Assembly: GCA_029624815.1 (NCBI GenBank)
Contig: JARSSH010000070.1
Span: 1 to 44,226 of the forward strand
DNA length: 44,226 nt
Reading direction: 5' to 3'
DNA from: Candidatus Competibacter sp.
GTDB taxonomy: Bacteria > Pseudomonadota > Gammaproteobacteria > Competibacterales > Competibacteraceae
The notes beneath the pieces were generated by a model, which did no database searches, was not told the DNA's origin, and saw only the letters and a program-made list of their open reading frames with translations. The translations under genes were made by a program, and so were the position numbers. This document shows, piece by piece, positions 1 through 7,387 of this stretch. Numbering within the stretch: the stretch's first letter is position 1; every line of letters begins with the position of its first letter.

Positions 1-719
1 TCACCCACCGCATCCCGTCTCCTTTTTTCCAGCAACAATAAGACTTGACCCTTTCTCTCTTTGGCGATAGAACCTTCATCGTTGTTTTACAGCCTATTCA
101 ATTGTCGTGCCATTAAGGTTTAATTACTGAATCATGAAAAATTCAATCTGGGATTATGACCTTGTTTTTAGTGTGCGTCACAGATGAATTTTTCCGTTTT
201 CTTTCGATATATTGACTTGTTAAATTCAATCCAGCCGATCGACACCGCTTATTTGTGCTTTTCATGAGCATCGATCTTTGCGTGTTTTATCTGAACGGTA
301 GATGAACGACATCGTTGTGGGAATAGGATCCATGGTGATCGCGATTGTATTAAGACAGGGTTGATCGATTATTCAGGCGCACTCGATTTGGGCAATAGAA
401 CTCAATACATCACTGTAATAGTGCAAACTCGACATGTGCTCACTAAGAGCACGCATCGAATTACCATCCAAAAACAAAGGGCGTTCTAAAATCGATCGGA
501 TTGTGGCGATAAGGAGAGAAAGGCGTATGCGGAATCATGGCGAGCGCCATACCAAGTACGCGGTTTTGGTGATGGTCACCGCCCCGACTGGGCCGAAGCC
601 ATCGTTCCCAGCTTGGGCAAAGATGGCCGGTGAGGAGTGTCCGGGGAAACCGAATTTAATCCCTGTCCGTTATACCTCTCTATAAGATCATGGTTTTTTT
701 GTGATTAAAAATTGGAAAT
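1..719. other. AT-richer non-coding leader
   Basis: This stretch is visibly poorer in G and C than the rest of the window. I see no convincing gene: the only longer open frame (434-685, plus) has no recognisable motif, no good ribosome-binding site and a composition unlike its neighbours. Positions 661-672 are a perfect 12-base inverted match to 822-833 in the repeat region that follows. The stretch may be an intergenic spacer or an eroded insertion. Nothing here identifies a mobile element. Confidence 0.5.
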
Positions 720-720
720 T

Positions 721-910
721 CCCTCCCCCTTGTGGAAGAGGGCGAAAGAGAGAGGGGGTTAGGTTCAATCGCAACCCCCCACCCCAACTCTCACCCCCAA
801 GGAAGGAGGGAGACTGGTGTGTAACGGACAGGGTTCAATCCCTTGTCGTATCGCGGAAATAGCCCGATGGATGGCTGAGGGAGACTGGTGTGTAGGACAG
901 GGTTCAATCC
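721..910. repeat. Intergenic repeat cluster with two near-identical direct repeats
   Basis: Positions 721-742 form a short inverted repeat (CCCTC ... GAGGG) in the pyrimidine/purine-rich style that recurs at 10106, 12227 and 39400. A direct repeat follows: 806-841 and 877-910 are the same sequence (beginning GAGGGAGACTGGTGTGTA, ending GACAGGGTTCAATCC) except for a two-base indel. The GGTTCAATC core also occurs near 771. The inner segment 822-833 is repeated inverted at 661-672. The cluster lies downstream of tRNA-Glu with respect to tRNA transcription. No coding capacity is apparent. Confidence 0.6.
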
Positions 911-974
911 TGCCACTTCGTAGCGGATGGCATCGCTCTAGTGGCATAACCCGTTGATGATGAATATATCGTGC

Positions 975-1050
975 TGGCGCTCCCTAGGGGTTTCGAACCC
1001 CTGTTCCCGCCGTGAGAGGGCGGTGTCCTAGGCCACTAGACGAAGGGAGC
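975..1050 (-). tRNA. tRNA-Glu (CTC)
   Basis: A 76-base cloverleaf reads on the minus strand. The 7-bp acceptor stem is GCTCCCT/AGGGAGC, followed by discriminator G and an encoded CCA (975-977). The anticodon stem CCGCC/GGCGG encloses the loop CTCTCAC, giving anticodon CTC for the GAG codon. The T arm carries GTTCGAA. The sequence closely follows the bacterial tRNA-Glu pattern. CTC is less usual than TTC in gammaproteobacteria and fits a GC-rich genome. Confidence 0.95.
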
Positions 1051-1081
1051 GTAATGACTGGCGTCTTGGAAGGAAAGTAGT

Positions 1082-1109
1082 ATTATACGAATGTTCTAAA
1101 TGCATACAA
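1082..1109 (-). promoter_or_regulatory. Probable sigma-70 promoter of tRNA-Glu
   Basis: On the minus strand a perfect -10 box TATAAT lies at 1087-1082. A -35-like TTGTAT lies at 1109-1104, with 16-base spacing. Transcription would start about 25 bases before the mature tRNA 5' end at 1050. The -35 element falls inside the first of three tandem repeats at 1094-1138. Not tested; judged from match and position. Confidence 0.6.
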
Positions 1110-1138
1110 GTTCTAAATACATACTAAATACATACAAG
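1094..1138. repeat. Three tandem 14-17 bp repeats upstream of tRNA-Glu
   Basis: The units are 1094-1110 (TTCTAAATGCATACAAG), 1111-1124 (TTCTAAATACATAC) and 1125-1138 (TAAATACATACAAG). They sit between the divergent tRNA-Glu and pcnB genes and overlap the tRNA -35 element. They could act as an AT-rich upstream element or a binding site, or be slippage repeats. Confidence 0.6.
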
Positions 1139-1154
1139 AGTTTGCGAACATTCC

Positions 1155-2507
1155 TTGGAAGCACGAATCTCGAATCCCCAACCTGTCGTTATTCCTCGTC
1201 CCGCCCATAATATCTCGCGGGCCAATATCAGCCCCAGCGCGGTCAAGGTGCTGTACCGGCTGCGCGAGGCCGGTCATCGCGCCTGTCTGGTCGGCGGTGG
1301 AGTGCGGGATTTGCTGCTCGGCCGCGAGCCCAAGGATTTCGATGTCGCCACCGACGCCCGGCCCGAACAGGTTCATGCCCTTTTTCGCAATTGCCGGCTG
1401 ATCGGCCGCCGCTTCCGGCTGGCCCACGTTCAGTTTGGCCGGGAAATCGTCGAAGTCGCCACCTTTCGCGCCTGCGGCGAAATCGGCGACGAGGGCGACG
1501 GCCCCGCCGTGGAGCGGGCCAAGGACGGCCGCATCCTGAGCGACAACGTCTACGGCAGCATCGAGGACGACGCCTGGCGGCGGGATTTCACCATCAATGC
1601 CCTGTACTACGACATCGCCGATTTCGCGGTGCTCGACTACGTGGGCGGCATGGCCGACCTCCAGACCGGCCTGATCCGGCTCATCGGCGATCCGATCGAG
1701 CGCTACCACGAAGACCCGGTGCGGATGCTGCGAGCCGTGCGCTTCGCCGCCAAACTCGGGTTTCGACTCGACCCCGCCACCGAGGCGCCATTGCAGCGGC
1801 TGGGCCATCTGCTGGAGCAGATTCCCCCGGCCCGTCTGTTCGACGAAATCCTGAAGCTGTTCATGGGCGGCAACGCGATCCAGACCTTCGAACTATTGCG
1901 TCATTATCGCCTGTTCGGTTGGTTGTTCCCGGCGACCGAGCGTTGTCTGAATCACCAGCAGCGCCATTACCCCAAAACCCTGCTGACGCACGCGCTGGCC
2001 AACACCGATCAACGCTTGGCCGAAGGCAAGTCGGTCCATCCGGCGTTCCTGTTCGCCGCCCTGCTCTGGGAACCTCTTCGGGAGCGGCTGCGACATCTCG
2101 AAGCGGAGGAGTCGGACGCGCGCGAGGCCCATCAGGTCGCCGCCGAAGCGGTGGTCCAGGCGCAAATCCGCCACACCTCCCTGCCGCGCCGCTACAGCCT
2201 GCCGATGCGGGAAATCTGGGAAATGCAGCAGCGCTTGACCTGCATCACCGGCAAGCGCCCGCTGCGGTTGTTGGCCCATCCCCGGTTCCGCGCCGCCTAC
2301 GATTTTCTGCTGCTGCGGGCCGAGGCCGACGAACTGGCGGGGGAACTGGCCGACTGGTGGACCCGGTTTCTGACGCAGGACGCGAACGGACGCGAGCGGA
2401 TGACTCAGCCGGCGGCCCAGGCGAAGAAGAGCAAGCCGCGCCGCCGGCGCAAATCCCGATCGGCCGGCAAGGGCGAACGGGGCGCATCGCCGGCGCCGGA
2501 AGCCTGA
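1155..2507 (+). CDS. pcnB: Poly(A) polymerase I
   Basis: This enzyme adds 3' poly(A) tails to RNA and so promotes RNA decay. It belongs to the class II nucleotidyltransferases related to CCA-adding enzymes. Visible signs are LVGGGVRDLLLG (residues 45-56), the metal-binding DFD (61-63), RRDFTINALYYD and EDPVRMLRAVRFAAKLG, all characteristic of PcnB. The tail is strongly basic (PRRRRKSR), as in E. coli PcnB, and would bind RNA. At 450 residues it is of usual family length. The start is a TTG: the frame is closed by a stop just upstream, no ATG occurs before the conserved VVIPR segment, and the Shine-Dalgarno is poor. Its stop overlaps the folK start (TGATG). Confidence 0.93.
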   Translation: MEARISNPQPVVIPRPAHNISRANISPSAVKVLYRLREAGHRACLVGGGVRDLLLGREPKDFDVATDARPEQVHALFRNCRLIGRRFRLAHVQFGREIVEVATFRACGEIGDEGDGPAVERAKDGRILSDNVYGSIEDDAWRRDFTINALYYDIADFAVLDYVGGMADLQTGLIRLIGDPIERYHEDPVRMLRAVRFAAKLGFRLDPATEAPLQRLGHLLEQIPPARLFDEILKLFMGGNAIQTFELLRHYRLFGWLFPATERCLNHQQRHYPKTLLTHALANTDQRLAEGKSVHPAFLFAALLWEPLRERLRHLEAEESDAREAHQVAAEAVVQAQIRHTSLPRRYSLPMREIWEMQQRLTCITGKRPLRLLAHPRFRAAYDFLLLRAEADELAGELADWWTRFLTQDANGRERMTQPAAQAKKSKPRRRRKSRSAGKGERGASPAPEA

Positions 2508-3022
2508 TGCCCGGCGGCGAGCACATGCGGCCGGCGCGGGCCTATGTCGGCATCGGTAGCAACCTGGGCCACCCGTTCATCCAGATGCGCCACGCGTTTT
2601 TGGCCTTGCGCAAACTCCCCGCCAGTCGCTGCGTGGCCTGTTCGCCGCTGTACCGCGGCGCACCGGTCGGCGGTCCATCGGGCCAGCCCGATTACCTCAA
2701 CGCCGCCGCCGCCCTGGACACCATGCTCGCGCCGGACGAACTGCTGACGGCGCTGCAGGCGATCGAAACCGCGCGGGGGCGAATCCGGACCGTGCGTTGG
2801 GGACCGCGCACCCTGGATCTGGATCTGTTGCTGTACGATCGACTCGTTCTTGACGGATCTCGGCTGACCCTGCCGCATCCCCGCCTGCACGAACGGGCGT
2901 TCGTGCTGTATCCCCTGTACGATATTGCGCCGGATCTGGACATCCCCGGTCATGGATTGTTGACCGAATTGCTCACAAAATTCCCGCAAACGGCGCTTGT
3001 CCGTCTGGACAGCGCCGAATAA
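2507..3022 (+). CDS. folK: 2-amino-4-hydroxy-6-hydroxymethyldihydropteridine pyrophosphokinase
   Basis: HPPK transfers pyrophosphate from ATP to hydroxymethyl-dihydropterin in folate synthesis, in the cytosol. The 171-residue protein carries the family signature RWGPRTLDLDLLLY (97-110), with the two metal-binding aspartates, and an N-terminal YVGIGSNLG. The first ATG (2507) overlaps the pcnB stop. An internal ATG at 2525 starts closer to the conserved region and is an equally possible start. The pcnB-folK-panB-panC order is conserved in many gammaproteobacteria and suggests one transcript. Confidence 0.93.
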   Translation: MPGGEHMRPARAYVGIGSNLGHPFIQMRHAFLALRKLPASRCVACSPLYRGAPVGGPSGQPDYLNAAAALDTMLAPDELLTALQAIETARGRIRTVRWGPRTLDLDLLLYDRLVLDGSRLTLPHPRLHERAFVLYPLYDIAPDLDIPGHGLLTELLTKFPQTALVRLDSAE

Positions 3023-3127
3023 GCGATTACGATACTCCCGCCGGTTTCCTCCGACAGACTTTTCTCCTTCGAATTCGCCGTCGCCGTTGCCTGTCGCAAA
3101 GTGGCGCGGCCCCAGTCAGAGCACGCC

Positions 3128-3946
3128 ATGTACAAAGACGCACCGACCCGAAAGCCGATCACGGTTGCCACCCTGGCGAAGATGAAACGCGACCGGGAGA
3201 AATTCACGGTTTTGACTGCTTACGACGCCAGCTTCTCGACGCTACTGGAAACAGCGGGCGTGGAAGTTTTGCTGGTCGGCGATTCGCTGGGCATGGTCGT
3301 CCAGGGCCAGCACACCACCGTGCCGGTCACGTTGGACGACATGATCTATCACACCCGCCTGGTGGCGCGTGGCCGTCAAACCGCCCTGCTGATGGCGGAT
3401 ATGCCGTTCGCCAGCTATGCCACGGTCGAACAGGCGATCCACAACGCCGCTCGGCTGATGCAAGAAGGCGGCGCCCAAATGGTGAAATTGGAGGGCGGCG
3501 GCTGGTTGGCGGAAACGGTGCGCCAGCTCAGCCGCAACGGCATTCCGGTCTGTACCCATCTGGGTCTGCTGCCGCAGTCGATTCATAAGCTGGGCGGCTA
3601 CCGGGTGCAGGGTCGCGAGGAAGCCGCCGCTCGCCAGATCATCGACGAGGCGCTGGCGTTGCAGGACGCCGGGGCCGACGTGGCGCTGGTGGAGTGCATC
3701 CCGGCCGAACTGGCGGCGCGGCTGGCCGGGGCATTGACGATTCCGCTGATCGGCATCGGCGCCGGGCCGGGCTGCGATGCCCAGGTTCTGGTCAGCTACG
3801 ACATGCTGGGCATCACGCCCGGCCGCCGGCCGCGGTTCTCCAAGGATTTCCTGGCCGGTCAGGATAGCCTGCAAGCAGCGGTGGAAGCCTACGTGCGCGC
3901 GGTCAAGAGCGGCGAATTCCCCGGTCCCGAGCACTGCCTCGCCTGA
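3128..3946 (+). CDS. panB: 3-methyl-2-oxobutanoate hydroxymethyltransferase
   Basis: PanB makes ketopantoate from 2-oxoisovalerate and methylene-tetrahydrofolate, the first committed step of pantothenate synthesis. Typical segments are LTAYDASFS, LLVGDSLGMVVQG, ADMPFASY, MVKLEGG, THLGLLPQS and LIGIGAGPGCDAQVLV. These include the metal-binding Asp of VGDSLG. The ATG at 3128 gives 272 residues, near the family norm. The frame is open to a GTG at 3101, but that extension is not family-like. panC begins 19 bases after the stop. A 105-base spacer after folK holds no gene and may contain a promoter that I could not define. Confidence 0.95.
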   Translation: MYKDAPTRKPITVATLAKMKRDREKFTVLTAYDASFSTLLETAGVEVLLVGDSLGMVVQGQHTTVPVTLDDMIYHTRLVARGRQTALLMADMPFASYATVEQAIHNAARLMQEGGAQMVKLEGGGWLAETVRQLSRNGIPVCTHLGLLPQSIHKLGGYRVQGREEAAARQIIDEALALQDAGADVALVECIPAELAARLAGALTIPLIGIGAGPGCDAQVLVSYDMLGITPGRRPRFSKDFLAGQDSLQAAVEAYVRAVKSGEFPGPEHCLA

Positions 3947-3965
3947 TTCCCCAAGAGCGCGCGCC

Positions 3966-4817
3966 ATGCAAACCATATACACCATTGCCGAGTTGCGCGC
4001 CCGGATCGCTGCCTGGAAACGGGCCGGCGAGCGGGTGGCGTTCGTGCCGACCATGGGCAACCTGCACCGCGGCCATCTCCATTTGGTCGAGCGCGCCCGC
4101 GCGCTGGCGGCGCGCAGCGTTGCCAGCATTTTCGTCAACCCGATGCAATTTGGCGCCAACGAAGACTATGCCGGTTATCCCCGCACCCTGGAGGACGACA
4201 GCCGCCAGTTGGAAGCGGTCGGGCTGGATTTGCTGTTCGCGCCCAGGCTGGCTGAAATCTACCCGCGCCCGCTGGCGGACATGACCCAGGTGACGGCGTC
4301 GGAACTGTCCGCGGTTCTGTGCGGAGTCAGCCGGCCGGTGCATTTCAGCGGGGTGACCACGGTAGTGGCCAAGCTGTTCAACATGGTGCAGCCGGATGTG
4401 GCGGTGTTCGGCGAGAAAGACTGGCAACAACTGGTCATCATCCGCCGGATGGTGGCCGACCTCGACTTTCCGGTCGAAATCGTCGGCGTGCCGACCGTGC
4501 GCGAACCCGACGGACTGGCGATGAGCTCGCGCAACGGTTATTTGTCGGCCGAGGAACGGGCGCGGGCTCCAATGCTGTACTCGATCTTGCGGGCGACGGC
4601 GGGACGCCTGCGGACCGGCGAACGGGATTGCGCGGCGCTGGAGGTGGAGGCGAAGACACAACTGGAAGCGGCGGGTTTCCGCCCGGATTACTTCGAGATC
4701 CGCTGCTCCGACAGCTTGCGGCAACCGATTCCGGCGGATGTCGATTTACGGATTTTCGCGGCGGCTTGGCTGGGTCGAGCCCGGCTGATCGACAATTTGG
4801 CGGTGGTGCTGGATTAG
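3966..4817 (+). CDS. panC: Pantothenate synthetase (pantoate--beta-alanine ligase)
   Basis: PanC joins pantoate and beta-alanine with ATP, completing pantothenate, the coenzyme A precursor. The 283-residue protein is exactly of family length. It shows FVPTMGNLHRGHL (the HxGH nucleotide-binding motif), IFVNPMQFG, YPRTLEDD, VFGEKDWQQL and the KMSKS-equivalent MSSRN. It is the last gene of the pcnB-folK-panB-panC run. The tRNA-Arg that follows is on the opposite strand. The start at 3966 is the only ATG consistent with the conserved N-terminus. Confidence 0.96.
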   Translation: MQTIYTIAELRARIAAWKRAGERVAFVPTMGNLHRGHLHLVERARALAARSVASIFVNPMQFGANEDYAGYPRTLEDDSRQLEAVGLDLLFAPRLAEIYPRPLADMTQVTASELSAVLCGVSRPVHFSGVTTVVAKLFNMVQPDVAVFGEKDWQQLVIIRRMVADLDFPVEIVGVPTVREPDGLAMSSRNGYLSAEERARAPMLYSILRATAGRLRTGERDCAALEVEAKTQLEAAGFRPDYFEIRCSDSLRQPIPADVDLRIFAAAWLGRARLIDNLAVVLD

Positions 4818-4840
4818 TTGTGGTCGGTCCGTACTTCCAT

Positions 4841-4917
4841 TGGCGCCCCGAACAGGAATTGAACCTGTGACCTCACCCTTAGGAGGGGTGCGCTCTATCC
4901 ATCTGAGCTATCGGGGC
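4841..4917 (-). tRNA. tRNA-Arg (CCT)
   Basis: A 77-base cloverleaf on the minus strand. The acceptor stem is GCCCCGA/TCGGGGC, with discriminator G and an encoded CCA (4841-4843). The anticodon stem CACCC/GGGTG holds the loop CTCCTAA, giving anticodon CCT for the AGG codon. The T arm is ACAGG-TTCAATT-CCTGT. It lies 43 bases downstream of the AlkB-like gene on the same strand, so it may be read from that transcript or from its own promoter; I saw no clear one. Confidence 0.94.
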
Positions 4918-4960
4918 CAAGTCGGAGGGGGTTGTGGAAGCAGGCGACCCGTGGCCGGGC

Positions 4961-5647
4961 TTATTGACAGGATGATTCAAGCATAGCCGATGGGGGCTCG
5001 TCCGGACAAGAGGACGGGTTTCGAGGACCGTGAATCCGGCGAAACGTCAGGTTGATTCGCGGTCCTACCGGCAGGCGGGTCTTGGGCACATGATGCCGCC
5101 AGCCGTGCTGGGTGGTCCCGCCCAGCACCAGCACGTCGCCGTCTTCCAGCGACCACTCGAATCGCAGTCGTCGTTTCTTGTGCCGTAACAGAAAGCGGCG
5201 GGTGGCGCCGAAGCTGACCGAGGCGATCAACGGATTGCGGCCGAGTTCCGGCTCGTCGTCGCTGTGCCAGCCCATGCTGTCCTGGCCGTCGCGATACAGA
5301 TTGAGCAGCACGCTGTTGAAACGAGCCATCGCCAGCGTTTCCACCCGTTCCCGCACCTCCAGCAGCGTCGGAGTCCACGGAACCGGTTCCAGCCGCAGAC
5401 CGGAATAGCGGTAAACGGCGTCGGGATCGCCGTGCCAGGCGCTCAGCCGGGGCGAGGCGATCGAGCGGCCGTACAAGACGATCGCCTGCTGTCGCCAGTC
5501 CGTCTCTCGTTGCAGTATTGCGAACAGGCGGGCGCTTTCCGCTGGCGCGAACGCCCGCCGGAACAATACGCCTTCCCCGTCCGGGAAAGCCAGTGACTCG
5601 ACGGTCAACCCGGTCGCGGTTGCCGGCGGTGGTCCGGATTCGCTCAT
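4961..5647 (-). CDS. AlkB-family 2-oxoglutarate/Fe(II) dioxygenase
   Basis: Members of this family demethylate alkylated bases in DNA or RNA by oxidation, using 2-oxoglutarate and Fe(II). The 228-residue protein resembles the bacterial ALKBH2-like group. The iron ligands are visible as H128-x-D130 (MGWHSDDEPELG) and H185 in GTTQHGWRHHVPK. The 2-oxoglutarate-binding arginines lie in RINLTFR (197-203). SPRLSAWHGD and YSGLRLEPVPW match the substrate-lid region. The ATG at 5647 overlaps the stop of the preceding NRDE gene by 4 bases, so the two are probably translationally coupled. Substrate (DNA, RNA or other) cannot be decided from sequence. Confidence 0.88.
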   Translation of the reverse strand: MSESGPPPATATGLTVESLAFPDGEGVLFRRAFAPAESARLFAILQRETDWRQQAIVLYGRSIASPRLSAWHGDPDAVYRYSGLRLEPVPWTPTLLEVRERVETLAMARFNSVLLNLYRDGQDSMGWHSDDEPELGRNPLIASVSFGATRRFLLRHKKRRLRFEWSLEDGDVLVLGGTTQHGWRHHVPKTRLPVGPRINLTFRRIHGPRNPSSCPDEPPSAMLESSCQ

Positions 5648-6417
5648 GCCGAACTCGCCGGAACCGGCCAGTCCAGCCGATATTCCCGCCGACCGCCGTC
5701 GAGCCAGGTCGCTTCCACCATTCGTGCCTGTCCGCGGCCGTCCGCCAGCAGCAAGGTCGAGGAGCGGGTGCCGTAACCTGGTGCGTCGATGAAGATCGGC
5801 GACAGCCAGCGCTCCCATTCCAGCGAGACGCCGGTGCGCGGCAGTTCGGGGTCGGGCGCCGGGGTCCGGTCCATGAGTAGGCCAAGCAGATCGTCCGGCG
5901 CCGGATCGGAGTCGGCGTCCAGCACGTTGCGTAGCAGCGACACCCCTCGTTTCAGCTTGGGCCAAGGCGTGTCCAGCAGGTGATTGCTGAGGCCGTGCCA
6001 TCCCGGCGGCACGCGTTGGGGCGAGCCAGCGCGATTGGAGTAGTAATATAAACCCGCCGTATCGCCCAGCAGCAGGTTGAAGCCATTGTAGCGGTTGGCG
6101 CGCGGTAGTAAGCGTTCGAGATACGCGGTCGCTGGTGTCGAGTCTTGCAGGTAAGCGCTGACCAGATGGCCTCGCGACGGCGCGTTCGCCAACACCCGGC
6201 CGGGTTCCCGGTAGTTGGTGATGGCGGCAAACCGACCGGTTCGGGTAACACCCATCCAGGTGCCGCCTTCCTTGAGATCGCGCCCGGCCAGCACTTGAGG
6301 CGCATCTTCCCAGAAGGCCAGGGGTGCGGTGGGACGGTCATGAAATTCGTCGCGGTTGGCCGCGACCAGTAGTTCATGGCCGGGATGACAGCGGTAGGCT
6401 ATAAGAATCAGACACAT
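5644..6417 (-). CDS. NRDE (TANGO2-like) family protein
   Basis: The N-terminus MCLILIAY, followed by AANRDEF, is the hallmark of the NRDE/TANGO2 family. Its Cys2 is placed like an N-terminal-nucleophile residue. Further family segments are GRDLKEGGTWMGV, AAITNYR, SRGHLV, YNGFNLLLGD and GLSNHLLDTPWPK. The ATG at 6417 is chosen so the protein begins with Met-Cys, giving 257 residues; the frame extends upstream to 6453 but the extra 12 residues are not family-like. The biochemical role is unsettled: animal homologues are linked to Golgi, haem and lipid handling. It forms a coupled pair with the AlkB-like gene and starts 32 bases after the upstream response regulator. Confidence 0.85.
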   Translation of the reverse strand: MCLILIAYRCHPGHELLVAANRDEFHDRPTAPLAFWEDAPQVLAGRDLKEGGTWMGVTRTGRFAAITNYREPGRVLANAPSRGHLVSAYLQDSTPATAYLERLLPRANRYNGFNLLLGDTAGLYYYSNRAGSPQRVPPGWHGLSNHLLDTPWPKLKRGVSLLRNVLDADSDPAPDDLLGLLMDRTPAPDPELPRTGVSLEWERWLSPIFIDAPGYGTRSSTLLLADGRGQARMVEATWLDGGRREYRLDWPVPASSA

Positions 6418-6449
6418 GGCGGTTTCAGGGGAACGCGCTGGGCTGGCGT

Positions 6450-7088
6450 TCAATCTTCCATATCATAGATCTTGAGAATACCGATCATCATCGCCATCCG
6501 AATCAATTGCGACAAGGTGTCGGCGCGCGTCTTCTGCATCACCTTGGCCCGATGCACTTCCACGGTCTTGCGGCTCAGGTTCAACAGTTCGGCGATTTCC
6601 CGGTTGGACAAGCCTTCCACAACCTGTCGCAGCACCTCCTGTTCGCGCGGGGTCAGCGTGTCGAAGCGGTCCATCAGATCTTGCCGCCGCGCTCGGGCGC
6701 GGCGGCGCACCACATCCTCGGCCAGTGCGTTGTGGACGCAATCCAGTAACAATTGGTCGTTGAACGGTTTTTCGATGAAATCCAGCGCACCCTGTTTCAT
6801 GGCGGTCACCGCCGTCGCCACATTGCCGTGACCGGTAATGATGATGACCGGCACATCGACGCCCCGCTCGCGCAACTGTTGTTGAGGGTTTGGATCGCCG
6901 CGCCCGGAAGCCCGGATATCCAGTAGCAAACACGCGGGCTGCTCAGGTTGGTAGACCGTCAGAAAGGCGTCGATATCGGTGAAAGCGCAGGCCTGCAAGC
7001 CCACGGATTCCAGCAGGCATTGCAGCGAGTCCCGTAAGGCGGGATCGTTGTCCACGATGTAGATGATCGGGGTTGTGGGTATCTTCAT
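6450..7088 (-). CDS. FixJ-like response regulator (REC + LuxR-type HTH)
   Basis: This is a two-domain transcription regulator of 212 residues. The receiver domain has its phosphoacceptor at D57 (LLLDIRASG), acidic residues in VDNDP, T85 in IITGHGN and K107 in IEKPF. The C-terminal HTH reads DTLTPREQEVLRQV, LSNREIAELL and SRKTVEVHRAKVMQK, as in FixJ/TtrR-type regulators. After D57 the usual MPGMDGLELQ-like loop is replaced by a divergent RASGRGDPNPQQQ, which may affect phosphorylation signalling. ATG 7088 is preferred over the TTG at 7094. No histidine kinase is adjacent. The gene is divergent from the fatty-acyl genes at 7388, a possible target by position only. Confidence 0.88.
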   Translation of the reverse strand: MKIPTTPIIYIVDNDPALRDSLQCLLESVGLQACAFTDIDAFLTVYQPEQPACLLLDIRASGRGDPNPQQQLRERGVDVPVIIITGHGNVATAVTAMKQGALDFIEKPFNDQLLLDCVHNALAEDVVRRRARARRQDLMDRFDTLTPREQEVLRQVVEGLSNREIAELLNLSRKTVEVHRAKVMQKTRADTLSQLIRMAMMIGILKIYDMED

Positions 7089-7387
7089 CGGCAAGCGATT
7101 GGGGTCATGCCGGTTTATCCGCCACCAAGTCCGGCAAGTTTTTGGTCAATTCGAATGGCGGCGGCCATTTGGGAGGATGTTGCAAGTCGCGCATAGAATC
7201 CGTTTCCATCGTTCCGGCAAAATGAGAATCCAATAACCATTTGAAAAATAATACATGTGTTTGCCAATTGGGCGGATAGCATTTACCGGATTGGAATTTC
7301 GAGTATAAAAAGCGTGCGCCCGTTCGTCGAGGCGGTCGCATCACAATTTTCGACACCTGAAATCACCCCAACTTGAGGAGCCCCGCC
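7089..7387. other. Divergent intergenic region
   Basis: This spacer separates the FixJ-like regulator (minus) from the crotonase-family gene (plus) and must hold promoters for both. A TATAAA element at 7304-7309 could be a plus-strand -10 box, but no good -35 box precedes it. A minus-strand frame from 7209 to 7105 could encode a 34-residue peptide just ahead of the regulator. I see no motif or strong ribosome-binding site and do not call it a gene. Confidence 0.45.

Noticed and set aside
434-685. 83-codon open frame in the AT-richer leader
   Set aside because: No motif, weak initiation region and no conserved features. It is compatible with chance.
661-910. CRISPR array
   Set aside because: Only two direct copies, uneven spacing and no cas genes.
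1-1050. Prophage or genomic island attachment at tRNA-Glu
   Set aside because: No duplicated tRNA 3' end and no integrase gene in the window.
1391-3022. A 543-codon open frame running through pcnB into folK
   Set aside because: Its first two thirds are arginine/proline-rich out-of-frame translation of pcnB. Only the last 171 codons (folK) match a family.
7105-7356. 83-codon minus frame before the FixJ-like regulator
   Set aside because: It runs across the crotonase promoter region and lacks a ribosome-binding site. Only a 34-codon inner version is at all plausible, and nothing supports it.
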